Shown here piece by piece: positions 1 to 8,960 of a stretch of 64,000 nt of DNA (its first letter is position 1; each line of letters opens with the position of its first letter). The translations under genes and the position numbers were made by a program. The notes beneath the pieces are model-generated. The model was given only the letters and a program-made list of their open reading frames with translations. It was not told where the DNA came from and did not search any database. The stretch is from Narthecium ossifragum (Eukaryota > Streptophyta > Magnoliopsida > Dioscoreales > Nartheciaceae): positions 18,213,288 to 18,277,287 of the forward strand of contig OY986969.1 of NCBI GenBank assembly GCA_963920575.1, read 5' to 3'.

Positions 1-656
1 TAGCGGTTTTCGGGGTTGCTTCCCATTGTAGGAGTCCGTGGTGGACGATCGTGGTACCGTTGTAATGCCGGGACCCGTTGCGGATCGGCTGACAGCGGTT
101 GGTAGTACCGCTGCAGTGATCCAGTTGGACTTGTATGTTGCCTTTTCATACTGTTGCATGCTTTACTTTTTATCTATGTATGTTCATAGCATGCATTCTC
201 TGTTGTGCATTAGTTGCATTGGTTAGGGCGTGGGTGATCTGTGGGTCGCCGTCCCGAGGCTGGAAGCTCGGACTTAACCCTAGGATCGGGGTTGGGTAGT
301 TTGGATCCGGTTTGAATTGCAGTGTCAAGTCAAACTTGATGATAGGCGTAGATGACTGATACATCTGTTGCTTGATAATTATAGAGGTCGTGTCGGCCTT
401 GAGTCGGATGCTGAGGTGTAGCCGGTGTTCCACTGTAACGACTCTTGAGTAGAGGAGTCACCTACTCAACGGTGTCATTTCCCGCCAGCAGTGTTCACGT
501 TGTCCTGCTTGTGAGTCTACAGTGTTCGTTCCTGTTTACTGAGTGTCGTTCCTGGGCCTCAGGGACACGCAATGGGGTTATGGGACCCCTGTATACACAC
601 AGGTCTTACTTGAGGGCGACACTGTTGCGTTTCCCTCTTCCTTCTGTGTGTCGTAG

Positions 657-2383
657 TGATGACTGCATGAAAGTGCACTCTGAACAACCTTAAAACCATC
701 TCAATTGATATATCTTCACCCTTAATCAACTTCTTTAGCACTATTTTTATACTTTTATATGCTTCACATAGTTGTTTGGAAAATGCAGGAAATTGGAGCT
801 AAAAGAAGCTGAAAAGAGTATATGGATCAACTTCAACAATTAATCTGTACCTGCTCATGAAGAACCAGATGATGTACCATATATGGTTGGAAAGTTCTTG
901 AAGTCTAGATTCTGGGGAATTTTACGGTTTGTGATTCCGAGTTTCCTAGAGGAAGTTACGGCAATTTCAATACCGATGCGCAGTCTGAATGGCAGAAAGG
1001 AAAATAAGCTGGAAGTCCGAGCGATCCGCCGATCGATCGGACCTCACAGAATCGTGACAGAACATGCATTTTTTGGCTGAATATGATCCGATCGATCCCT
1101 CCTTCTCTCCTATAGGGTCTGATCGATCCGACACCAATGGTCCGATCGATCGGACTCGGAAAAAGTCAAAAACAGCAGATTTTTACTCAACCAATCGATC
1201 CAACATTCATAATCCGATCGATCGGACTTGGGAATTAAAGGGTGACAGAACGTATGCTTTTTAGACGAGCAGAGTTCGATCGATCCGTCCATCGATCGGA
1301 CACGGGCGAAGTTAGAAAATTGGAGATTTCAAGAGACCGATCGATCCAACATCCCGAGAAGGATCGATCGGACTTGCCCAGTGACGAAAATCAACGGTTT
1401 TGATTAATCCGAGTTTACTAATTCTTGGACCCTATAAAGAGGAAACTTAGGGCTAATAAAAGGAGACTTCTTGGACGTTTTTGGAGGCTTTTTCTGGACG
1501 TTCTCCAAGGGAAGAAGATGGAGGAATCTCCATCTATGGCCGAGTAATCCGCGGGCATGGCGGACGGATGATCTAGCGAGGACTAGGGCTTCTTTTCCAA
1601 CAATGGTTCATAGATTTTAAGCTTTATTGTTAAACTCTTTTCTATGTATTGGATCTTTAAATATTATTTTCAGATTATAGATTTCTATGTGGATGATTAA
1701 TATTATGAATCCAGTCATGCTTCTTTCATGATCTTATAATCCCATAGTCTTCTCTTTTGATTCTCCTACCGAGTCTTGCGAGACCTTTGCTATACATTGC
1801 CCATAGTGACAGCTGGTATTGTATATTCTTAGGGCTCTATACCGAGAGATCTTTGCTATGCATTGCCGATTGTGAGAGTTAGTATTGTGTATTCTTAGGG
1901 ATCCGGTTAGAGTTAGGGCTTTGTCCCGATGAACTTTTGCTACGCGTTGCCTGTAGTGACAACCGGTATCGTGTATTCTTAGGTTTGGTTGGATGAAGTT
2001 AGAACTATAAAAAGGAAGAACCAATCATAGGAAGAGACATTTATATATTTTATCAGATTCATAATTCTTTATCTTCCGGTTAAGGTGATTGGGATGTGAA
2101 TCCCTTAACTGAGTATTATATGGACCATTGAGAAGAGAAGAGCCTAAATCCGAGTGAAGTGATTCCTGAAGCCTAGCCTCATTCAAATCCTGATTTCTTT
2201 CGTTAACTTTATTTTACCATTACATCTCCGATCTATTTTCTTAACTTTCATCGCTCTTGATTGTTTTCAACTCATTGTTATCTGTGTTTCTGGATCTTTC
2301 CTGTTTGTCTCTCTGTGGGATTCGACCTCTCTTATGCTGTACTGCACCGCGACCGCTGTGCGTGACACATTTGAGCGACATCA
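657..2383 (+). repeat. Solo LTR, TGATRAG (Athila-like) family, copy 1
   Basis: The element starts TGATGACTGCATG and ends GACATCA. It is flanked on both sides by the 5-bp target duplication CGTAG (652-656 and 2384-2388). Removing it restores the host LTR sequence found at 53450. A TATA box (TATAAAGA, 1433-1440) marks the U3/R transition. Palindromic ATCGAT arrays lie upstream of it at about 1017-1375. The length is 1727 bp, close to the 1718-bp 5' LTR at 36940-38657, which is homologous. No internal region remains, so it is a solo LTR. Confidence 0.9.
1017..1375. repeat. Palindromic ATCGAT array, CCGATCGATCGG variant
   Basis: About ten GATCGATC-like cores lie in the U3 part of solo LTR copy 1. 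The outer bases are mostly CC...GG (CCGATCGATCGG), unlike the AGGATCGATCCT form in related LTRs. See the finding on symmetric flanks. Confidence 0.85.
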
Positions 2384-2806
2384 CGTAGTGTAGAACCCTA
2401 CTGAGCTTTATGGTCACTCCTACCCGGGCTGCGTTTTGCAGGTGTAGGCGTCAGTTCTTCTTCTGTGGCCCCTACCGGGCAGTTGGTTGGCTGTGCCAGG
2501 CGGAGTCTGAGAGGTGGTGATCTTTTACAGTTTTTCTACCCTATGTTAGATAATCTCCTACGGGGGTAATGTTGTATTCGAATCTTCCCCTCTCCGAGGA
2601 TATGTATATTAAATTCGCTTTTGGGTTTGTAATCTGTGGTTCGAGGTTTGATTATTTAATTGTTGTTTTAAATTGGGGGTATTTGATGAATTGTTAGGGA
2701 GACTAATAGGTTAGAGGGAACCCTCGTCAATATTTTTTCCACGGTTTGTTAGGTTTCGGTTCGCGTCGTCGGGCCCGGTTGGGCTTTCACGGGTCGGGGT
2801 GCGACA

Positions 2807-3016
2807 GTCCAACTTTCAGCTTCTCTTGGTCGTAGCAAATCCAATTTGACTACCATAAAGTCTGTAATACTCAAGCTGCTCCACAAAATCAAATATCATT
2901 CCACACTTAGGTTCTTCAACTATTTCACACATTCCCATTGTGACATTAGAATGATTCGGCAACAAATTAAGAGTGTTTGCTTCATTTCCCTTTGAATTCG
3001 ATGAACTTGTAGCCAT
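2807..3016 (-). pseudogene. FAR1-like N-terminal fragment, cut by an LTR
   Basis: The minus-strand frame starts at the ATG at 3016 and reads a Ser/Asn-rich leader, then EPKCGMIFDFVEQLEYYRLY and GSQIGFATTKRS. This resembles the start of the FAR1 DNA-binding domain of FAR1/FHY3-related proteins (EP..GM.F.S...AY.FY..Y....GF...). About 70 residues remain before the frame runs into the LTR ending at 2806. The zinc-coordinating part, the MULE-transposase domain and the SWIM finger are all missing. It is therefore a broken fragment and cannot encode a working regulator. The other half would lie beyond the left edge, if it exists. Confidence 0.65.
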
Positions 3017-3748
3017 AATCTCTAATCGTGTGACTAACATGAGCACAAATAGCATAGAAGATAAGACATCAATATGTTGAAATCGAAGCTAAAAAGAAAA
3101 CTCTTAAAAAGAGTATTCAATAACAAGAATTGCTAGAGCTATTATTTGTATTCCACTTGAAATAAACTCCATTAGAACAGAAACAAAACTTTTGGAATGG
3201 TGCATAGAATTAATTTGATTTATTTTAACTAGGAAAAAATACTCAAATTAAACTGCATTAGAGCTATTATTAGACATGTTTTAACTAGGAAATCGACTTA
3301 CTTCTGTCATATGAACAACCTTAGATTAATTTGATTTGTGTCCAATCTACATGTACAAAACTTATCTAGAATACCGCCAAACCTAACATGCTTCGATTTC
3401 TCATAAAAGCTAATCTCAAACATGAGAAAGAAATATATTTTTTTTTCCCAAACCTGGTGTGGATGTCGATCGGAGAGCACCAGCAGCACCGCGGTGGAAG
3501 CCGTTCACTGGTTGGTGATGGAGGTTGAAGCCATTCGCCAGGTGGAGGAATTCCGTGGTGGAAGCCATCTGTAGCTCGCCGAGATCAATGGAGGGTTTGG
3601 CAAGCAGCTTGGTCGCAAGCGCCACCGGGACCAATGGAGAAGAGATGATGCTTGAGAATGATAGAGGAGCCACCAGGAGATGCCTACATCGATGGAGAGA
3701 TCAATGGAAGGTTTGGCTGTCAGGAGGAGGTGTGATGCCCTAGATCGG
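3017..3748. other. Intergenic stretch, no recognised gene
   Basis: Open frames on both strands between 3307 and 3843 are short and overlap in conflicting frames. None shows a known domain. The GC-rich part from 3480 resembles 5' gene sequence but has no convincing start, splice pattern or motif. Confidence 0.5.
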
Positions 3749-3838
3749 GTGGAGGAGCCGCCGGGAGGAGGGGTGATCGGAGGAGCCGTCGGGAGGAGGG
3801 GTGATTGGGTGGAGTAGACCGCCGGGAGAAGGGGTGGG
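3749..3838. repeat. Short GC-rich tandem repeat
   Basis: Three diverged copies of a unit of about 28-36 bp are built around GCCGCCGGGAGGAGGGGTGA. The copies begin near 3752, 3780 and 3809. They explain the apparent Pro/Arg-rich frames on the minus strand here. Confidence 0.7.
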
Positions 3839-3983
3839 TTCACGGGTCTATCGACTTGGTGACGGACTTAAGTTGGATTTCAAAACCTAGATTGCCACAC
3901 GTCGACAATCTAAGTATGCCACCCATGGTTGTCTATCAGCCAACTAAAGGCATGGTTGGCTAGCAAACATTTTTCATTTGCAT

Positions 3984-4316
3984 GTAGGTGGAATAGAAGT
4001 TGAAAGAGCATATTGAAGATATCGAGAAGCGGTTAACTACAAGGTTCGATGCGGCAAAATTTGCATAGAATCAATTGGTAGAAGAGCACGATGCTCGTTT
4101 GAGAGCACAAAAGATTACACATGAGTGATTAGAAGAGCTTACAAGGGGGAGAATGGCTACAAAGCAAGTTGTTTGTTTGAAAGCATAAAGGAAAGCACGG
4201 GATATTTTGGATGCACAAGAAGTTGCTCGTCTGACAGCTTTAGGAATTAAATTAGAGAAATTTGTTGCGCAGGAGATTGCTCGTTTGAGAGAAGAAAAGA
4301 ATTTAAAATGAGCGAT
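3984..4316 (+). pseudogene. Decayed coiled-coil reading frame with 18-residue repeats
   Basis: One plus-strand frame reads as alpha-helical, charged protein (for example KLKEHIEDIEKRLTTRFD and AQEIARLREEK) for about 110 codons. Three in-frame stops interrupt it (after 'KFA', 'THE' and 'LKA') and TGA ends it after 'KNLK', with no frameshift. The motif (A)RLxA recurs at nucleotides 4093, 4171, 4225, 4279 and 4334. The last three spacings are 54-55 nt, about 18 residues, or five helical turns. It resembles the coiled-coil tails seen with plant mobile-domain proteins (compare 36632-36939), but no family match is claimed. Confidence 0.5.
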
Positions 4317-4499
4317 TGGCTGCGAGACAGATTTCTCGTTTGAAAGCTCGGCTGTAAATGAATGATTGGTTGCATAGCTATATTGAAACGTTGAACAACT
4401 CAAGACATATAGGTCTATTGGGGACATACCAATTTTAGTTAATGTTTAGTTATACCCATGTTGATCAGTTGACGTCGAACAACTACCCTTAAATTTAGC

Positions 4500-4566
4500 C
4501 TATTAATTATTGTTTTGTTTTATTTTTATTTATTTATTTATTTATTATTATTATTATTATGATATT
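4500..4566. repeat. AT-rich microsatellite (TTTA)n/(ATT)n
   Basis: A run of TTTAT units passes into ATT units between about 4515 and 4560. Confidence 0.85.
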
Positions 4567-4772
4567 TTACATATCCCCGTCTATATTTTAACGATATTCT
4601 AGAAAACCGCCTCGCTTATTGAATAAACTCACAAAAAGTTACCTCCGATCAACTTCTGTCAGCAAACATTACCTTTTATCTCTTAACCATGGCTTATTCA
4701 ACCTTACCTGACATGTAATTCACTAAAATGCCCTTACCATATATATGTGTTAGGATTATTAGGGATGTAGAA

Positions 4773-5667
4773 AAAGAAGAGAAAGAAGAACGCACATACA
4801 CAAGATTTTTATATGGTTCACCCCAGAGTAGGGCTACGTCCATGGAGTCATCGGAGGTTTTCACTATCACAAAGGCAAAGACCCAATTACATGTTACATA
4901 TGACGGCCATTTATTTAAACCCTCATATCCTAGGATTTTGACACATAAGATATAAAAAAATTACATAAACTACCCCTATCAACATATCTCAAATCCGTTT
5001 TCAATCCCCGCCGAGCCGCTGCCCTGGACCCCGTTAACTTTGCGTAGTGCATCATGGTCGGATCCAGAATAATCAGGCTCCACAAACTCAACAATATGTG
5101 GATTCGGGTATTATATATTAAATGAAGTGGCAATATCATCAAATCACCTACAAAACTAACAGAAATGGATGACATGTGTAACCCCATATAGTTTTTTGCA
5201 AGTTTAATCGATAAAAGAGGAAGAAGAAAAAGAAGAACGCACATACACAAGATTTTTACATGGTTCACCCCAGAGTAGGGCTACGTTCATGGAGTCATCG
5301 GAGGTTTTCACTATCACAAAGGCAAAGACCCAATTACATGTTACATATGACGGCCACTTATTTAAACCCTCATATCCTAGGATTTTGACACATAAGATAT
5401 AGAAAAATTACATAAACTACCCCTATCAACATATCTCAAATCCGTTTTCGATCCCCGCCGGGCCGCTGCCCTGGACCCCGTTAACTTTGCGTAGTGCATC
5501 ATGGTCGGATCCGGAATAATCAGGCTCCACAAACTCAACAATATGTGGATTCGGGTATTATATATTAAATGAAGTGGCAATATCATCAAATCACCTACAA
5601 AACTAACAGAAATGGATGACATGTGTAACCCCATATAGTTTTTTGCAAGTTTAATCGATAAAAGAGG
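4773..5667. repeat. Tandem direct duplication, unit about 447 bp
   Basis: Two nearly identical copies lie head to tail. The landmark GGTTCACCCCAGAGTAGGG is at 4815 and 5262, giving a period of 447. Only a handful of substitutions separate them (for example GCCGAGCCGC against GCCGGGCCGC). The duplication makes two similar minus-strand frames of 85-112 codons with no known domain, taken to be non-coding. The high identity points to a recent event. Confidence 0.9.
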
Positions 5668-5886
5668 TCATTTTTTTGTTGATTTTGATAAGGGTGGTAG
5701 TTTTCTGCAATATTGTTAAAAGGGATTTTTGCATTCTGGTACCATGTAATTTCTCAGGAATGCACTTTGGTACCATCAAGTTTGGGATTTGCAATTTAAT
5801 ACCACCAAGTTATAAACTAAGTGAAATTTAATGCCGACCCCCAACTCCGTTAGTGTAAATTGACGGGAAACCACGCACGTGAGCGG

Positions 5887-5966
5887 TTTTTCACCCATTT
5901 CCCGGGTTTTTCATCCGTTTCCCGGGTTTTTCATCCGTTTCCCGGGTTTTGCACCCGTTTCCCACT
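5887..5966. repeat. Four tandem copies of a 19-20-bp unit
   Basis: The unit TTTTTCATCCGTTTCCCGGG is repeated four times with small changes, just inside the left TIR of the Pack-MULE. Subterminal tandem repeats are common in Mutator-like elements and may serve transposase binding. That role is inferred. Confidence 0.85.
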
Positions 5967-6109
5967 TCTTCCTCTCTTTTCTTCTCTCCTCCTCTACTTC
6001 TCTCGGCGTGCCGGACACCAAGGTCGAGCTCCTCCGGCTCCAAGCAGTTCTAGCTCATAGGAAGGCTAGGTGGAACTCTCCTCCTCCTCTTCTTCTACTC
6101 CTACACTCC

Positions 6110-6235
6110 TCCTCCTCCACCTCCTCCTCTCTTCTCCTTCTCCTCCTCCTCCTCCTCCTCCTCCTCTGCTCTGCTCATCCTCCTCCTCCACTCCGACTCT
6201 TCCTCCACTCCAACTCTTCCTCCACTCCTTCCAAG
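6110..6235. repeat. (CTC)n pyrimidine-rich low-complexity stretch
   Basis: Uninterrupted CTC triplets and related pyrimidine triplets encode Ser/Leu/Pro runs in every frame on one strand and Glu/Gly runs on the other. The long frames called here are artefacts of this composition. Confidence 0.85.
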
Positions 6236-6257
6236 CGTTGCGAGCGCCAGCAGCAGC

Positions 6258-7043
6258 TCACGACCGTCGCCATCCTCCACCACCACCCGTCACGCGGGGG
6301 TGGCGGATCTGCCTCCGATGAGCCCTCCAAGCGCCCCCGCGAGATGATGATGATGAGTCCACCATGTTGCTGGTGGTGCAGGAGGCGGTGATGTCAACCA
6401 AACTATCACCATCAACTGCCTGATCTATACTATAACTGACCACCGGAGAAGCGACAACCAAGAACTCGCCGCTCTGTTTTTCTACGTGGTCTTGCGGAGC
6501 TGCGATTACGCTTGCCGGCGTCGACAACGGAGGGACGTTGGCCGGAGACGCAATCTGGAATATCTTGCGATTAGGTTGACCCATGCCGCCTTCTCGCTTC
6601 CTCTTCTTCTCCATCTGAGGGTTAAGCTTCACGCGACAAATGACCAAATCCAGGACCAGGTTGATATCACCATCGCAATCGCTACGGCTTTTGAGCTCAA
6701 ATTCGTGCATTATCCATCCCGAGCTCTGGCGCGGCCCATCATTCACCTGAAAGGCGAAGGCCACCTTGTGTCTGATGACGACGCCGCCGAAGTGTACACG
6801 CTCTGTTCCATTGATCTTCCAGGTGCCGCTGCCGGCGGTGCGCTTCACCTTGATGCGGGAGAGCCGTTGTCGTTGGGTGAAGAAGTACGCGTCCATAGGC
6901 GCGCTAGAAGATGAAGGAGCCGTCATGAGATCCCAAGGGTCTGCTGAGTAGACGTCCACCCCGTCGATGATGTGATCCGAGGGGAGAGGCCTGCCATGGA
7001 TCTTGTTGGCGAGGTAATGGAGTAAGAGCTCCTCATCGGTCGG
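6258..7043 (-). pseudogene. Captured NAC-domain transcription factor fragment
   Basis: The minus-strand frame is open from 7043 to 6258 (261 codons). It begins PTDEELLLHYLANKIHGRPL, the A subdomain of a NAC domain. Next come a B-like block (SADPWDL), a C-like block (AYFFTQRQR..., AGSGTWKINGTE), a D-like block (IRHKVAFAFQ...SGWIMHEFEL) and an E-like block (LVICRVKLNP). A basic segment (EKKRKRE) and a divergent C-terminal region follow. NAC proteins are plant-specific DNA-binding regulators. Immediately upstream the frame has TAG (7046-7044), where NAC proteins carry a residue of the motif FRFHPTDEEL, and no start codon lies at the expected place. A product could only start internally. It lies wholly within the Pack-MULE, so it was copied from a host NAC gene whose N terminus and introns are not seen here. 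Confidence 0.85.
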
Positions 7044-7356
7044 CTAAAAGAATCTAGCCGGACAGAATGATGGGGAAGCAGGCAAAGGTGAAGGAGGATG
7101 AGCAGACTAGGAGGAGGAGCCGAAGGAGGACGACGAGCAGACTAGAAGGAGGAGGAGGGCTTGCGTCAGCGATCGCGTGACGGAGTCGCAGGAGCCATTG
7201 TTTGTGAAGACAGGGGTGAGGAGCTGGAAGGCGAGGAGGCGGCGGGGGAATGGATAGAAAATAGAGGAGGAGGAGGAGGAGAAGCTCTTTTTCTCTCTCT
7301 TACGTCAGCAAACCGGTCAACCATAAAAAAAAATCAGTCAAAATTAGAAATCTCGC

Positions 7357-7408
7357 ATGCAAGCTGACGTCACCACAGTTCTCCCATGCAAGCTGACGTC
7401 ACCACAGT
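7357..7408. promoter_or_regulatory. Duplicated TGACGTCA (bZIP-type) element inside the Pack-MULE
   Basis: The stretch ATGCAAGCTGACGTCACCAC occurs twice in direct orientation, 29 bp apart. It places the palindrome TGACGTCA at 7365-7372 and 7394-7401. This octamer is the classic binding site of TGA/ASF-type bZIP proteins. It sits upstream of the captured NAC frame (minus strand), so it could influence transcription. That effect is inferred. Confidence 0.5.
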
Positions 7409-7584
7409 TTTCTGTCAGGCCACATGACGCCGTTTGGGAGATCAGATTACTTTGCTCTGGTATTATAAATCGGTGGTATTAAATTGCAAATTCCAAACTT
7501 GATGGTACCAAAGTGCATTTCTGAGAAAGTACATGGTACCAGAATGCAAAAATCCCTTGTTAAAATGTAGGTCGCGATATGCAA

Positions 7585-7642
7585 AAAAAAAAACCTTATT
7601 ATTGTTGTTGTTGTTGTTGTTCTTATTATTATTATTATATTT
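7585..7642. repeat. Microsatellite (TTG)n-(TTA)n
   Basis: An A run and TTA units are followed by six TTG repeats, then four ATT repeats and a T run. It sits just outside the right end of the Pack-MULE. Confidence 0.85.
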
Positions 7643-8810
7643 TTTTTGCATATGGCCACCTACATTGATGTGATTTTGCAAATGTTCACCTGCATTTTCA
7701 TTTATTGCATCCCAATACCTCTATTATCCATTAATTTGCAAAAAGGCACATGTCGTTTGCTTCCGTTCAGTGGCATTACCTTTGACCGACTAACCCTGTT
7801 TAAGTTAACCTAACCCGGCAAGTAGCAAATGAAAAATGCCCTTTCGGATTCGGACGATGCAAAATATTACGGATTTTAAAACCAAAATATGATAAGCTAT
7901 GTTGCATCATGCGCCCATAAAACCCTAACGTCGTTTCTAAACCCTTGCATCGTCGTCTCCTCTCCTAAACTCACCGTCGGATATGTTGCCGGACCCACCA
8001 CTCCTTTTTCGCATTGATCTCACCGGAGTTCGTAGGCGGTCACAATTTCGTACAACAAGCGGGTAACGCCCCCCCCCCCTCTCTTTCTCTTATTTTCTAT
8101 GATTTTTGTCAGCTTTCTACTCGGTTCTTCTTTTTATTCTTTATACTCGTACTACCATTTGAATTGAATGGCATTTTTTGTTCGCATTTCTTCTTGTTGT
8201 TGTTGGTGCTATGAATTGACTGATTGGAATTGATTCATTGTTTTTTCTTTGTTTTTCCGTTTTGTTGATGGTTTCAACTGATGTGTCTTGGTATTATATA
8301 TCTTCTTTTTTGTCACATCTTATATGTGCTATGAAGTGGGAGAGGAGAGGAAATAATCATTGATAAAATACTAAAGTTATATGTTCAATGGATGGATAAT
8401 TTTGTCAATTCTCACGTCAAACTGATAGAAGGGACAAGTAGTTTACCGTAGGTGCTCCTTTGCAAATTTAAGGATAATTGAAGTATCGGGATAAAATAAA
8501 TGAAAATATATATGAGTTTTTATAAAATTGCTAACATGTAACGTGGCGCTATGAAGAAAAACCCTTATTACTATCATTGAGTTGATTTTTTTCATCGTAG
8601 GCAGCTTGAGTGAGTCGAATTAGTGCAACCCATCGAGAGATACCGTTCGAAACCCCACATTCGGTTGGAAAAGTAGGAGTTGGTCAGTCATCTGACGTGG
8701 CAATACTGATGACATGGCTTCCAACGTGGCCGGCGACATCGGCGGAGCGCATGCTGATGCTAATACAGCCCCGCGCCCACGCCTCGCTGTTGGTCGCGTG
8801 TTAGACGCTC
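7643..8810. other. Intergenic stretch, no recognised gene
   Basis: AT-rich sequence with a C10 tract near 8070. A GC-richer patch at 7915-8060 looks like a 5' leader ('aaccctaacg...') but opens no convincing frame. Confidence 0.5.
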
Positions 8811-8960
8811 ATATATTTAAACTACCGACGCGAGAGAATAATAGAGAGATTTTAAGGGGATCCATTAACTAGGGTTTCCCTCTCCGCTCCTCTCCCTCTC
8901 TCGTTGATATCATCCTATTAGATTCCGTCGGATTCTGGATTTAAGAGACGGCGATTAAAG
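8811..8960 (+). promoter_or_regulatory. Possible promoter and non-coding first exon
   Basis: ATATATTTAAAC at 8811-8822 resembles a TATA box. About 50 bp on begins a pyrimidine-rich leader (AGGGTTTCCCTCTCC...), which ends at GATTAAAG|GTTCGAC (8960/8961), a plausible 5' splice site. The following 300 bp are T-rich with a short repeated GCTGGATTTTGTAGAATTTC (about 9021 and 9071), like a leader intron of a highly expressed plant gene. No matching coding exon is seen before the PHD gene, which lies on the other strand. It may be the relic of a gene or the start of a non-coding transcript. Confidence 0.35.

Larger units (their letters stand above)
1..2806 (+). repeat. Partial long LTR, TGTGAGG family (Ty3/gypsy chromovirus type)
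   Basis: This is the right-hand part of a long LTR whose start lies outside the window. It matches the second half of the complete copy at 51439-53878 block by block: the frame-poor stretch with 'aatgccgggaccc', the 'aggtcgtgtcggcct' stretch and the terminal block. It ends in GGGTCGGGGTGCGACA at 2806. A second LTR (657-2383) is inserted in it. The family is assigned to chromovirus-type Ty3/gypsy elements because the related copy at 28223-35924 directly adjoins a pol end. At 2806 the LTR cuts into a FAR1-like fragment. Its target duplication cannot be checked because the left end is missing. Confidence 0.8.
5722..7556. mobile_element. Pack-MULE (Mutator-like, non-autonomous) carrying a NAC fragment
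   Basis: The element runs from GGGATTTTTGCATTCTGG to its inverted counterpart ending at 7556. Terminal inverted repeats of about 90 bp (5722-5815 and 7465-7556) differ by only a few bases. It is flanked on both sides by the perfect 9-bp duplication TTGTTAAAA (5713-5721 and 7557-7565). Nine bases is the typical Mutator target-site length. The interior has no transposase. It holds a minus-strand NAC-domain fragment (6258-7043), a pyrimidine-rich Ser-codon stretch, and short direct repeats. These are the defining traits of a Pack-MULE: long TIRs, 9-bp duplication and captured host gene sequence. Confidence 0.93.

Noticed and set aside
4930..5634. Two similar 85-112-codon minus frames
   Set aside because: They are the two copies of a tandem duplication in AT-rich non-coding sequence, with no domain.
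5879..6391. 170-codon Ser/Leu-rich plus frame
   Set aside because: It is produced by CTC-rich low complexity and 20-bp tandem repeats in the Pack-MULE.
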